DNA of 64,000 nt from Maccoyibacter intestinihominis (GCF_040096355.1 NZ_JBBMEX010000010.1:1-64000), one strand, 5' to 3'; counted from the first letter of the stretch, positions 9,301 through 17,926 are shown. Numbers and translations are program-made. Notes: generated from the letters alone by a model not told the origin.

Positions 9301-9336
9301 AAGGCTTTCCGTGACTCTTTTCGCACAGAAAGCCTT
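9301..9336. other. Hairpin between the decayed gene and tex
   Basis: Inverted repeat AAGGCTTTC (9301-9309) and GAAAGCCTT (9328-9336). The T-rich tract follows on the plus strand (9339-9356), so as a terminator it is oriented against plus-strand transcripts, although both neighbours are on the minus strand. It may be a leftover, or it may end readthrough weakly for the minus-strand gene. Confidence 0.5.
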
Positions 9337-9388
9337 ACTTTTTTACTTTTATTTTCTTACTGACTAATAACTTATTTTTTTACGATAC

Positions 9389-10191
9389 TTATTGTAAACG
9401 CTTTTTTTTCATCGTCGCAGTCTTTACCTTGCTGTAATTTCCATAAATCTTATTGCCAAACGGATCTTCCACAAATCCTTTGGCCTGTACATAATATTTT
9501 CTTAAAATTGGAAAACGGGTAGTTAACGTTACTTTTTTCCTGGAATTACCGTCGCCAAACGAAATGGCTTCTTTTGCAAGATTTCCACTCATATTCTTTT
9601 TCTTGGCTACTTTTACATAATATCCCTGGCAGTCTCCACTGTTTTTCAGTTTAACATAAATATCCGTGTAATTCGTTCCGAAAAATTCATTATGTGCCGT
9701 ACCGCCTACTCCGGTAATTGTTGGCTTTTTAATATTGAGCTGTCTTGCTGGTATTGTTATCCTCTGCTTCCCAGTTTTTAGTCGTCTTATAGGATACTTT
9801 TATATCGAAAGATGTTCTCCATGCATAGTAACCATCTTCTACCTTCAGATAATAAGTACGATTTCCTTTTGATGAATAGTTTGGAAGAGAATACGTTACT
9901 CCTGATACTTCCGGAATGATCTCATTGTTATTGGAATCATAAAGACTTGCGTCTAATTCCTCATTACCGGTTGGATTGGTATTTTTTATGGTAACTGTAA
10001 AGTTTCCGGTATTTGGCACCCGGAATGCATAGACTCTTTTGCCAAATTCCTCGATTGTAATGTTCTTTGTCTCATTTAAGTTCAGAGTCCCATCTGCTGC
10101 TCTTACCTCTTTTGGCATACCTAAAAATGTAAGGACACAGCATATTAACAGTGCTCCACACCACAATGGCAATTTTTCATGCTTTTTTCAT
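9389..10191 (-). pseudogene. Decayed secreted protein with pre-peptidase-C-like domain
   Basis: A good ribosome binding site (AGGAGG at 10206-10201) precedes ATG at 10191, but this frame stops after MKKA. If one A of the following run of six is removed, the reading continues as MKKHEKLPLWCGALLICC, a perfect signal peptide ending near VRA-ADG. The main frame then runs through a beta-rich domain (residues about 35-150) to a second-domain start NWEAEDNNTSKTA and stops at 9729. The next part (KPTITGVGGTAHNEFFGTNY to the end at 9389) is in another frame. Two frame breaks point to decay, or to sequencing errors. The second break may be an internal deletion, because a new domain is just starting there. 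Confidence 0.7.
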
Positions 10192-10209
10192 TTCTACTTT
10201 CCTCCTTTG

Positions 10210-10259
10210 CAGACATTTCCTTATGTCTGAAATCATATCATGTATTCTGACAATTTCAA
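10210..10259 (-). promoter_or_regulatory. Promoter and leader hairpin of the decayed gene
   Basis: Minus-strand TTGAAA (10259-10254), 16 bp, TATGAT (10237-10232). A 7 bp inverted repeat CAGACAT/ATGTCTG (10210-10229) follows and lies just before the AGGAGG ribosome binding site. The intact promoter suggests that the gene was lost recently. Confidence 0.55.
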
Positions 10260-10287
10260 TCTTTTTTCTTCTCTTTTCATGGAATGA

Positions 10288-10316
10288 TTGTCTTTCACTT
10301 TTCCCAATGATATAAT
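10288..10316 (+). promoter_or_regulatory. Promoter of the 10349-11963 operon
   Basis: TTGTCT (10288-10293), 17 bp, TATAAT (10311-10316), 33 nt before the first ATG, which has GGAGG in front. Confidence 0.65.
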
Positions 10317-10348
10317 AAGAAAAAACGAATAGATCTGGAGGTTCTTTT

Positions 10349-10729
10349 ATGAATAACTATGGATTTCAATCAGAACCGGAAAACTCTTTTCATGAGAATT
10401 ACAACCTTTACCATGATAAACGTTCCCAGTCTTTTGCGACCGCAGGATTTGTATTGGGACTCATCGCTGCTCTGACTCCATACTTTGTATTTACGAGTCT
10501 GATCTGCGGACCGCTTGCCATTATTTTCGGTCTGTTGTCCAAAGGCGGGGAAATGACCATGGATACCAAAGGTAAGGTTGCTGTTATTCTCGGGATTATT
10601 GGTCTTGTACTGACAGTCCTTATCATTCTTGTAGCTTTCCGTGTTGTGATCATTGATGAATTTGGTGGATTTGAAAACTTTTTAAAATACTATCAGATAA
10701 ACTCACCATCTTCTTCAGATATGATTTAA
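10349..10729 (+). CDS. Small membrane protein, DUF4190-like
   Basis: 126 aa. A polar N-terminus of about 30 residues precedes two transmembrane helices (about 29-58 and 72-96) separated by the loop SKGGEMTMDTKGK, the layout seen in DUF4190-type proteins. Function unknown. The GGAGG ribosome binding site and the promoter at 10288 support the start. It is first in a three-gene plus-strand operon. Confidence 0.7.
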   Translation: MNNYGFQSEPENSFHENYNLYHDKRSQSFATAGFVLGLIAALTPYFVFTSLICGPLAIIFGLLSKGGEMTMDTKGKVAVILGIIGLVLTVLIILVAFRVVIIDEFGGFENFLKYYQINSPSSSDMI

Positions 10730-10754
10730 GTTGAACGAAAGGAGTGTGGATTTT

Positions 10755-11210
10755 ATGATGATCGGAAATGTTTCAGATGCTTATAACGATTATAAAATTT
10801 ATCCTTATGCTTTAGGAAATGACCGTGCCGAAAAAGATTCTGCCGTTTCTTCCAGCGAAGAATGCCAGACCTGTAAAAACCGTAAATATCAGGACGGTTC
10901 CGATGAAATGGTTTCTTTTAAATCGGCTGCCCATATTTCTCCACAGGCTGCTGCCGGAAGAGTCCGTGCCCATGAGGGCGAACATGTTTCAAATGCTTAC
11001 GATAAAGCCGCACAAAAAAACGGCACCGTGGTTTATGCCTCTGTTTCCATCCACACCTCTGTGTGTCCGGAATGTGGAAAAACTTATGTTTCAGGCGGAA
11101 CAACGAATACTGCTATCCGCTATCCGAATGAGGATAACCCATACCAGAAAAACAGAAAGGCCGCAGATGCAACCATCCTTCCGGGGGCAAATTTTGACGT
11201 TGCAGTCTGA
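10755..11210 (+). CDS. Putative zinc metalloprotease, SprA-related family
   Basis: 151 aa from the ATG at 10755, which has AAAGGAG 10 nt upstream; a TTG at 10731 in frame lacks such a site. The segment CQTCKNRKYQDGSDE, the AAHISPQAA part and the RAHEGEHV motif with HExxH are shared with the SprA-related (putative metalloprotease) family. A second Cys pair, CPEC, lies near residue 108. HExxH suggests a zinc-dependent hydrolase, but activity in the family is, as far as I know, unproven. The gap to the next gene is 24 bp. Confidence 0.75.
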   Translation: MMIGNVSDAYNDYKIYPYALGNDRAEKDSAVSSSEECQTCKNRKYQDGSDEMVSFKSAAHISPQAAAGRVRAHEGEHVSNAYDKAAQKNGTVVYASVSIHTSVCPECGKTYVSGGTTNTAIRYPNEDNPYQKNRKAADATILPGANFDVAV

Positions 11211-11234
11211 GGTTAGAAAGGGAGATTTACTACT

Positions 11235-11963
11235 ATGAAAACATCATCTGCTGAACTTAAGAGGACTGCTCGCGAGAATCTGAGCGGCAAATACGGCGTG
11301 GCTATGTTAGCCATGATTACTGTCTCATTGATTCCGTCTGCTTTACTCTATCCTTTTGCAGATAACGCCAGTCACGGCGGTGCATCACAAAAGACAATTT
11401 ATTATCTGGCTTCTATTATTATTACTGTGCTTCAGTTGATTTTAACCTGTGGTCAGTTACGACTTCATTTAAATATCGCAACCAGACAACCTTATCAGTT
11501 TTCTGATATTTTCTTTAGTTTCCGTGCTCATCCGCAAAAAATTGTAGGTGCCTACCTGCTTCTAATGCTGTATATGATTCCGGCTGTTTTACCGGGCGGT
11601 ATTCTGCTTGCCTTGGCTCTGTCGCTGTTTGCAAATTCAGCTCCAATTACCGGGCTGGCAGTCATTGTTCTATTAGCCGGTATGATTATTGATATCCGTA
11701 TTGCTTTACAGTGCTCACTGGTATTTTTTATGCTTGTGGACAACCCGGATGCTCCGATTCGCAGTACCTTCCGCAGAAGCAAGGAACTTATGGAGGGCAA
11801 CAAACTTCGCCTGCTTTACTTGCAGCTTAGTTTCATCGGTTTTTATCTGCTGGCTGTTTTAAGCTGTGGTATTGGTTTATTGTGGCTGATGCCTTATATG
11901 CAGCAGACCATGGTAAGTTTTTATCTGGATGTTCAGGACGTAAAAGGAGCTGCACATAGCTGA
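11235..11963 (+). CDS. DUF975 family integral membrane protein
   Basis: 242 aa. It opens with KTSSAELKRTARENLSGKYG, the usual DUF975 start (amphipathic helix before the first membrane segment), then has about five to six hydrophobic segments and the conserved cytoplasmic segment DNPDAPIRSTFRRSKELMEGNK. Function unknown. AAAGGGAG precedes the ATG. It is the last gene of the operon; its stop lies within the terminator hairpin. Confidence 0.85.
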   Translation: MKTSSAELKRTARENLSGKYGVAMLAMITVSLIPSALLYPFADNASHGGASQKTIYYLASIIITVLQLILTCGQLRLHLNIATRQPYQFSDIFFSFRAHPQKIVGAYLLLMLYMIPAVLPGGILLALALSLFANSAPITGLAVIVLLAGMIIDIRIALQCSLVFFMLVDNPDAPIRSTFRRSKELMEGNKLRLLYLQLSFIGFYLLAVLSCGIGLLWLMPYMQQTMVSFYLDVQDVKGAAHS

Positions 11964-11993
11964 TGTAAATCAGCTATGTGCAACTCCTCTTTT
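11945..11993 (+). terminator. Terminator after the DUF975 gene
   Basis: Stem AGGAG.TGCACATAGCTGA (11945-11963) pairs with TCAGCTATGTGCA.CTCCT (11970-11988) around the loop TGTAAA, then CTTTT. The 5' arm includes the end of the coding sequence. It separates this operon from the convergent lysC and may work both ways. Confidence 0.85.
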
Positions 11994-12019
11994 CAGGTTC
12001 TTTTATAGTTCTATATCTC

Positions 12020-13225
12020 TTAGTCCTCGATAAATTTGTCATGTACTGCTTTTGTTGCAGTATCTACATCTGCCTCATCGATTAATACGGTGATTCTGAT
12101 CTCTGAAGTAGCAATCATGCGGATATTGACTCCGACATTATAAAGTGCCTCAAACATCATTCCTGCAACTCCTGCATTAGACTGCATTCCTGCACCGACC
12201 ACGGATACTTTGGCAACCGTTGTGTCTGTCTCTAATTTTTCAAAAGTCAGTCTGGTTCTGTTTGCCTCTAAGATTTTTTCTACTTCTGCTACATCATCTC
12301 TTGCAACGGTAAAGGAAATATCCTTTGTACCATCACGTCCGATGGACTGTAAAATTACGTCTACATTGATGTTTTTCTTTCCTAATAAATCAAATACTTT
12401 AAATGCAATTCCCGGCTCATCCTTTAATCCGATTAATGCAACTCTGGCTGCATTTTTATCTACAGCTACTCCGCTAACAAGCATACTTTCCACGTCTACG
12501 TCCTCCTTCACCACTGTTCCTTCTGCTCTGTTGAGACTGGAACGAACAACTAACTGTACTCCATATTTTTTTGCCATCTCCACGGAACGGTTATGCAATA
12601 CTTTTGCTCCGAGGGTTGCAAGTTCTAACATCTCGTCGTATGTGATCTCTTTCATTTTCTTTGCATTTGGCACAACTCTTGGGTCTGCTGTGTAAACACC
12701 TTCTACGTCTGTATAGATCTCACAGGCATCTGCATGCAGTGCTGCGGCAAGTGCAACGGCTGTTGTATCGGAACCGCCACGACCTAATGTGGTAATGTCA
12801 TCATATTTGTTGACTCCCTGGAATCCTGTAACAATGACAATTTTCTTATTGTCTAATTCATGACGGATCCTGTCGGAATCGATTCTTTTAAATCTTGCAT
12901 TTCCATAACTGGATGAGGTATGCATTGCTACCTGAAATGCATTCAGAGAAACAGATGGAACTCCAAGGGTTGCCATCGCCATAGACATCAGTGCTACGGA
13001 TGTCTGTTCTCCGGTTGCTAAAAGCATATCCATCTCTCTTTTGGACGGATTTGGATTGATATCATGTGCCATATCAATCAGATGGTCTGTTGTTTTGCCC
13101 ATTGCAGAAAGTACTACGACAACATCATTGCCCTTTTTATACTCTTCTACACATCTCTCTGCAACGTTGAGAATTCTTTCTTTGTCGGCGACTGAACTTC
13201 CGCCGAACTTCTTAACTATCAGCAT
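12020..13225 (-). CDS. lysC: Aspartate kinase
   Basis: 401 aa, monofunctional. It phosphorylates aspartate, the entry step to lysine, threonine and methionine. The N-terminal KFGGSS motif, the ATP-site segment FQGVNKYDDITTLGRGGSD and TDVEGVYTADPR are visible; two ACT domains fill about residues 265-400, so it should be feedback-regulated. It is the last gene of the hom-apgM-lysC group, and the gap to apgM is 45 bp. I found no lysine riboswitch; the space is too short for one. Confidence 0.95.
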   Translation of the reverse strand: MLIVKKFGGSSVADKERILNVAERCVEEYKKGNDVVVVLSAMGKTTDHLIDMAHDINPNPSKREMDMLLATGEQTSVALMSMAMATLGVPSVSLNAFQVAMHTSSSYGNARFKRIDSDRIRHELDNKKIVIVTGFQGVNKYDDITTLGRGGSDTTAVALAAALHADACEIYTDVEGVYTADPRVVPNAKKMKEITYDEMLELATLGAKVLHNRSVEMAKKYGVQLVVRSSLNRAEGTVVKEDVDVESMLVSGVAVDKNAARVALIGLKDEPGIAFKVFDLLGKKNINVDVILQSIGRDGTKDISFTVARDDVAEVEKILEANRTRLTFEKLETDTTVAKVSVVGAGMQSNAGVAGMMFEALYNVGVNIRMIATSEIRITVLIDEADVDTATKAVHDKFIED

Positions 13226-13270
13226 AACTTCCTCCTAGATGTTTTACATCTTATTCTAAACCCTTCGCTA

Positions 13271-14470
13271 CTATGAAAAAAGTTCATCTATCAGCTTATG
13301 ACCTTCCTCTTTTAAAATTCCAGTCTCGGCTGCTTCTTTTTCATTGTAATGATAGGTATGATGTTCTTCTTTTCTGCTGTCATATAGCAGATACGGAACA
13401 TTGTCCGCGGTATGTGTACGGATACAGATTGGTGTCGGATGATCCGGAAGTACCAAAAGTCTGTAATCTTCTCCTGCATCTCCCATTCCCTGTACGATCG
13501 GGCGGATGACACGTTCATCTAAGTTCTCTATTGCTTTGACTTTCTTTTCTACACTGCCCTGATGTCCCATTTCGTCAGGAGCTTCTACATGAACGTATAC
13601 AAAATCGTATCCGTCTTCGGTCAGCACTTTTACGGCTGCCTCTGCTTTTCCTTCATAATTGGTATGAAGTCCGCCATTGGCTCCTTCTACCGTAATGACT
13701 TTCATGGATGCACCAACCGCAATTCCTTTTAACAGGTCTACTGCTGAGATCATGGCTCCGCTCTTTCCTGTCTTTTCCTCAAATGAAGACAGTGACGGTT
13801 TTGTGCCGGCTCCCCAGAACCAGCAGGAGTTCGCCGGATGAAGTCCTTTTTTTCTACGCTCTACATTGATCGGATGATTGACTAAGATGTCATAGCTTTT
13901 TTTCATCATCTCTCTTAAATCCTGATCTTCCGGCAGCTTGTCGCCAATCTTTTGTCCTAAAATATCATGTGGCTGCACTAAATCCACAACCTCGCCTTTA
14001 TCCCAGATGAGCAAATGGCGGTAGCTGGTTCCTACATAGAACTGATACTGTTCTGTCTGCAATTCTCTTTTTACTGCTTCTAATAAAATTGCCGCATCCT
14101 CTGTGCTGATCTCATCGGAACTATGATCGATGATGGTTCTTTCTTCATAGGTATCTTCGTCCTCAGAAAGTGTTACCAAATTGCAGCGCAGTGCAATATC
14201 GGTATCTTTCATTGGTGCACCAATACTCAATGCCTCTAACGGAGAACGTCCGGAATAGTATTTTCTCGGATTGTAGCCTAATACGGAAAGATTTGCCGTA
14301 TCACTTCCCGGTTTCATTCCATCCGGGATCGTATGGACCATTCCGATTTCTCCTAATTGTGCAAGACTGTCCATCATGGGTGTCTTTGCATACTCTAATG
14401 GTGTCTTATCTCCTAATTCCGGAATTGGCTGATCTGCCATTCCATCACCTAACACTACAATATATTTCAC
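13271..14470 (-). CDS. ApgM-type phosphoglycerate mutase family protein, probable homoserine kinase
   Basis: 399 aa, alkaline phosphatase superfamily, archaeal-type cofactor-independent phosphoglycerate mutase family. The metal-binding DGMAD at the start, KPGSDTANLSVLGY with the phospho-acceptor serine region, and the C-terminal LPDHPTPICIRTHT are the family's active-site parts. Family members placed among threonine genes have been annotated as an alternative homoserine kinase. Here the gene lies between lysC and hom and no GHMP-type thrB is seen, so I infer that role. Phosphoglycerate mutase activity cannot be excluded. Confidence 0.85.
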   Translation of the reverse strand: MKYIVVLGDGMADQPIPELGDKTPLEYAKTPMMDSLAQLGEIGMVHTIPDGMKPGSDTANLSVLGYNPRKYYSGRSPLEALSIGAPMKDTDIALRCNLVTLSEDEDTYEERTIIDHSSDEISTEDAAILLEAVKRELQTEQYQFYVGTSYRHLLIWDKGEVVDLVQPHDILGQKIGDKLPEDQDLREMMKKSYDILVNHPINVERRKKGLHPANSCWFWGAGTKPSLSSFEEKTGKSGAMISAVDLLKGIAVGASMKVITVEGANGGLHTNYEGKAEAAVKVLTEDGYDFVYVHVEAPDEMGHQGSVEKKVKAIENLDERVIRPIVQGMGDAGEDYRLLVLPDHPTPICIRTHTADNVPYLLYDSRKEEHHTYHYNEKEAAETGILKEEGHKLIDELFS

Positions 14471-14482
14471 AAAAACTGCCTC

Positions 14483-15685
14483 CTAATCTACACGGATCAT
14501 CTGTTTGATGCCGCTAAGCTGTTTTGCTTTTTCTAAATATGTTTCTTCTTTCATTTTTGCTGTTACAAATGCTGTCTCGCCTGTCACTTCTTTGATCTTG
14601 ATCAGTGCCGGATTGTCGAAAACGGCTTTGACCTGTTCTTCGCTGTCTGTCGTTCTGACAAAGTATGCGTATTCTGCCTGTTTATAATCCAACAGGTTCA
14701 TTTTTTCAGCACTGTAGGTGATCATGATATTGCGTTTTAAATGCTTTGCTATGTCTACGATATCTGCTGCTACTGCACTTGCGGTTGGGAGTTTTCCTGC
14801 TCCGCTTCCATAGAACATCGCATCTCCTAACATGTTTCCATGTACAAAAATGGCATTGAACACTCCGTTGACATTATTTAACGGATGATCTTCTCCTAAC
14901 ATAAACGGTGCTACCATTGCATAATATCCGTTTCCGTCTCCACGACTGGTTGCTAATAACTTGATGGAACGTCCCATTGCTTTTGCATACGCGATGTCTT
15001 CCGGTGTGATCTTAGAAATTCCTTCAGTATGTATTTCTTCAAAATCTACGGTTTTTCCACATACTAAGGATGTTAAAATTGCAATCTTACGACATGCATC
15101 ATAACCTTCTACATCTGCTGTCGGATCTGCCTCTGCGTATCCTTTTGCCTGTGCGTCCTTTAACACTTCATTATAATCGGAACCCTCGGTACTCATTTTG
15201 GTAAGCATATAGTTCGTGGTTCCATTCAGGATTCCTGTAATTTCTTCTACGATATCGGCTGTCAGTGAAGTTACTAACGGACGGATGATCGGGATTCCAC
15301 CACCTACACTTGCTTCAAACAAGAAGTTGATCTCTCTTTCTTTTGCAATCTCTAAAAGCTCTGCACCATGTTTTGCAACCAATGCCTTATTGGATGTTGC
15401 AACGTGCTTGCCTTCTAGTAATGCGCCTTTTACAAAAGTATATGCCGGCTCTACGCCACCCATTGCCTCTACAACGATCTGAATCTCCGGATCATTTTTG
15501 ATAATTTCATAATCGTGTACGATTTTTTCCTGGATCGGATCTCCCGGGAAATCTCTTAAATCCAAAACATATTTTACTTCAATCTCCTGACCTGCGGTCT
15601 GTGTGATATGTTCACGGTTTGTCTCTAAAACTTCTACCACACCGGAACCAATAGTTCCATATCCTAATACTGCAATTTTAATCAT
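14483..15685 (-). CDS. hom: Homoserine dehydrogenase
   Basis: 400 aa. It reduces aspartate semialdehyde to homoserine. The N-terminal Rossmann motif GYGTIGSGV, the catalytic region GILNGTTNYMLTKM and the segment AEADPTADVEGYDA are typical; the last 80 or so residues form a degenerate ACT domain, as in the longer Gram-positive enzymes. It follows the ACT-protein gene by 4 bp and precedes the ApgM-like gene by 12 bp. Confidence 0.95.
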   Translation of the reverse strand: MIKIAVLGYGTIGSGVVEVLETNREHITQTAGQEIEVKYVLDLRDFPGDPIQEKIVHDYEIIKNDPEIQIVVEAMGGVEPAYTFVKGALLEGKHVATSNKALVAKHGAELLEIAKEREINFLFEASVGGGIPIIRPLVTSLTADIVEEITGILNGTTNYMLTKMSTEGSDYNEVLKDAQAKGYAEADPTADVEGYDACRKIAILTSLVCGKTVDFEEIHTEGISKITPEDIAYAKAMGRSIKLLATSRGDGNGYYAMVAPFMLGEDHPLNNVNGVFNAIFVHGNMLGDAMFYGSGAGKLPTASAVAADIVDIAKHLKRNIMITYSAEKMNLLDYKQAEYAYFVRTTDSEEQVKAVFDNPALIKIKEVTGETAFVTAKMKEETYLEKAKQLSGIKQMIRVD

Positions 15686-15689
15686 CGAA

Positions 15690-16133
15690 TCACTCCCTAG
15701 CTAATATTTTTAAATAATGGATTCCTTCATGCTCCTCCATTGTCCGTGTCATTGCCGCAACATCACCGGTTTCCGGCAGCACATCCACACTCAATGTTAA
15801 GGATGCGATCCCATTGACCGGAATACTCTGATGTATCGTCAATATATTGGCATGATATTCTGCCACGGTCCGGAGTACGACAGACAAAAGCCCCGGCTCA
15901 TCATCCATCTGAAGAACCATCGTGATGGTCTTTCCTTTACTGTTTTCATGGAAAGGAAAAATATCATCTTTATATTTGTAAAAAGAACTCCTGCTGATAC
16001 CTACTCGCTCTGCAGCTTCCTGCACAGATGCGACTTTTTCTGATTCCAGCAGTCTCTTTGCTTCGACTACTCTAAGCAGTACATCCGGGACTGCTTTTTC
16101 TTTTAAAACAAAGTATGAGGTTTTCTCTTCCAT
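15690..16133 (-). CDS. ACT domain-containing regulator (PheB/UPF0735 type)
   Basis: 147 aa. The N-terminal half has a helix-turn-helix-like segment (VQEAAERVGISRSSFYKYKD) and the C-terminal half an ACT domain (TMVLQMDDEPGLLSVVLRTV). The family usually accompanies hom. Binding of an aspartate-family amino acid and control of this operon are inferred, not shown. First gene of the operon, with AGGAGG upstream and a promoter at 16190-16219. Confidence 0.88.
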   Translation of the reverse strand: MEEKTSYFVLKEKAVPDVLLRVVEAKRLLESEKVASVQEAAERVGISRSSFYKYKDDIFPFHENSKGKTITMVLQMDDEPGLLSVVLRTVAEYHANILTIHQSIPVNGIASLTLSVDVLPETGDVAAMTRTMEEHEGIHYLKILARE

Positions 16134-16189
16134 TGTCTGATTTGACCTCCTGTGTTTGCGTCAGAAATACATTTGTGCTCGTAAGAAAG

Positions 16190-16219
16190 ATAATAGCATA
16201 TTTTGTTAGTGGATTGCAA
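16190..16219 (-). promoter_or_regulatory. Promoter of the ACT-hom-apgM-lysC operon
   Basis: Minus-strand TTGCAA (16219-16214), 18 bp, TATTAT (16195-16190). The transcript would start about 50 nt before the ATG, too short for a T-box or riboswitch. Confidence 0.7.
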
Positions 16220-16244
16220 CTGGTTTTTCGTATTTTTTGAGGTA

Positions 16245-16432
16245 CATGATACTGCTTCCCCGGCTATTCCCACAGACATGCTGCGTTTCCTGTTCGTCTC
16301 ACACGCCTTTTTGCTCATGTTTTGTGCAACTCGCCCTACGGGCTCAAACAGACACAAAACATGAGCGGCAGTGTGCTCCTCACGACGGAAGCCTCGCAAC
16401 TGTCTGTGGGAACAGTCGGGGAGGCGGCATTG
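16245..16432. repeat. Long imperfect palindrome (about 190 bp)
   Basis: The left arm from 16245 and the right arm ending at 16432 are imperfect reverse complements over about 75-80 bp. Matching blocks include TTCCCACAGACA / TGTCTGTGGGAA and GCTCATGTTTTGTG / CACAAAACATGAGC. The apex (about 16328-16352) has its own mini-hairpin GCCC-TAC-GGGC. No coding frame here is convincing. It lies between the hom operon promoter and the prfB terminator. It could be a miniature mobile element or a structured RNA. Confidence 0.7.
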
Positions 16433-16451
16433 TGCATATCTGGAGATTTCT

Positions 16452-16486
16452 AAAACAAAAAATGCCACTCATTCTTTTGAGTGACA
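16452..16486 (-). terminator. Terminator of the ftsE-to-prfB operon
   Basis: On the minus strand TGTCACTC (16486-16479) pairs with GAGTGGCA (16470-16463), followed by TTTTTTGTTTT. It is the first U-tract terminator after prfB, 300 nt beyond its stop, with a long palindrome in between. Confidence 0.8.
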
Positions 16487-16530
16487 CCTTTTATTTAACT
16501 CTTCCTCATTTTCTCTGTAAATGATCTTGG

Positions 16531-16771
16531 GAAATCTCCCCCAACTGTCTTAGAAAGCGTATATCCCAGCGAGCTCCCACCAATGATGAAGAGTTTCTTT
16601 TTGTGCTATGGAGATGAAACTCCCGGAAGCGTGGAGCCCTCTGGCGAACACGATTCCTGCTTTGGGGGAGGTTCATCGGAATGCCCAGCACAAGGAAACT
16701 TGGAATCATTGGCAGGAGCTCGCTGAACATTCCCTCTTCCTAACACGCCTCAGGTTTCATAGAGAGTTTCA
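16531..16771. repeat. Second long imperfect palindrome (about 240 bp), in the prfB 3' UTR
   Basis: The two arms are imperfect reverse complements almost end to end. The best blocks are CGAGCTCCCACCAATGAT (left, from 16570) against the reverse complement of 16704-16721, and TTGTGCT near both inner ends; the outer arms match more loosely. The sequence differs from the 16245-16432 palindrome, but the architecture is alike. No gene is seen. On the minus strand it would be transcribed as the 3' UTR of prfB. Confidence 0.65.
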
Positions 16772-16786
16772 TCAAAATAAATGCTC

Positions 16787-17906
16787 CTACTTCACACCTT
16801 TCTGTGCCACATACTTCAGATATGCATTAATAAAAATATCGATCTTACCATCTAACACACTGTCGGCATTTCCTGTTTCTTCATTTGTCCGATGATCCTT
16901 TACCATAGTATACGGCTGCAATACATAGGAACGGATCTGGTTGCCCCAGCCGATTTCGGTAACATCTCCACGGATGTCCGCTGCTTTTTTTGCATTCTCT
17001 TCCTGCTTTAACAGATACAGCTTTGCTTTTAACATCTGCATAGCCTTATCCTTGTTCATATGCTGGGAGCGTTCATTCTGACACTGCACTACGATTCCTG
17101 TCGGTAGATGTGTAATACGGATTGCCGAGGAAGTCTTGTTGATGTGCTGTCCACCCGCACCGGAAGAACGATAGGTATCGATCCGGATATCATCGTCTGC
17201 GATCTCAATGTCTATGTTGTCCTCTATATCCGGCATTACATCGCAGGAAACAAAGGAAGTCTGACGTTTTCCTGCCGCGTTAAACGGCGAAATGCGTACC
17301 AGTCTGTGCACTCCTTTTTCAGATTTCAGATAGCCGTATGCGTTTTCTCCACTGATCTGGAAGGTGATCGACTTAATTCCGGCTTCATCTCCATCTAAGG
17401 AATCCAGTACTTCTAACTGATATCCTTTATCCGAAGCCCACCTGCTGTACATTCGAAAGAGCATTGCTGCCCAGTCACAAGACTCTGTTCCGCCTGCCCC
17501 TGCATGCAGGGAGAGGATTGCATCATTGTGGTCATACTCGCCGGATAGCAGTGTTTTGATACGAAGCTGCTCATAACTTTCTTTCAGACTGTTTAGTTCC
17601 TCTTCGATCTCAGGAATGATCGAAGCATCATTTTCTTCATAGCCCATTTCGATCAAAGTCTCTATGTCTTCATAGCTTGTTTCTAACTGACGATATACCT
17701 CTACATCATCTTTGTAACTTTTTAACTCCTTCATCTTCTTTTGGGAAGTCTCTGTATCATCCCAGAAGTTTGGAGCCTCCATTTCTCTTTCGAGTTCTTC
17801 GATCCGCTTTTCCTTATTTGCTAAGTCAAAGTGAATCCCTCACTTCACATAATGGTTCTTTGTAATTGTTCAATTCTGCTTTGAACTGGTCTAATTCTAC
17901 CAACAT
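16787..17906 (-). CDS. prfB: Peptide chain release factor 2 (programmed +1 frameshift)
   Basis: RF2 releases peptides at UGA and UAA. The zero frame starts at ATG 17906 (AAGGTGG upstream; a second in-frame ATG is at 17921) and encodes about 26 codons ending in CTT TGA; the +1 frame (CTT, skip T, GAC) continues to 16787. The joined product has about 372 residues, a normal RF2. The stop-recognition tripeptide SPF (in RISPFNAAGKR) marks RF2 rather than RF1, and GGQ (GAGGQHINK) is the catalytic loop. It is the last gene after the S41 protease (20 bp gap). Autoregulation by the in-frame UGA is the known mechanism. Confidence 0.95.
17826..17842 (-). promoter_or_regulatory. RF2 recoding site with overlapping hairpin
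   Basis: On the minus strand the slippery CTT TGA C (CTT at 17831-17829, UGA at 17828-17826) is preceded by GTGAGGG as the stimulatory Shine-Dalgarno-like element. AAGTGA (17845-17840) and TCACTT (17834-17829) can pair around GGGAT, so the element and the slippery codon lie in one small hairpin, which I do not recall from the E. coli site. Confidence 0.85.
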
Positions 17907-17926
17907 GCCACCTTCTTTCATAAAAA

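Noticed and set aside
13226..13270. Lysine riboswitch or T-box before lysC
   Set aside because: 45 bp is far too short; only a small hairpin (GATGT/ACATC) next to the ribosome binding site is seen.
16237..16730. Open frames of 74-121 residues across the two palindromes
   Set aside because: They follow from the symmetric repeat DNA, lack start sites and resemble no protein family.
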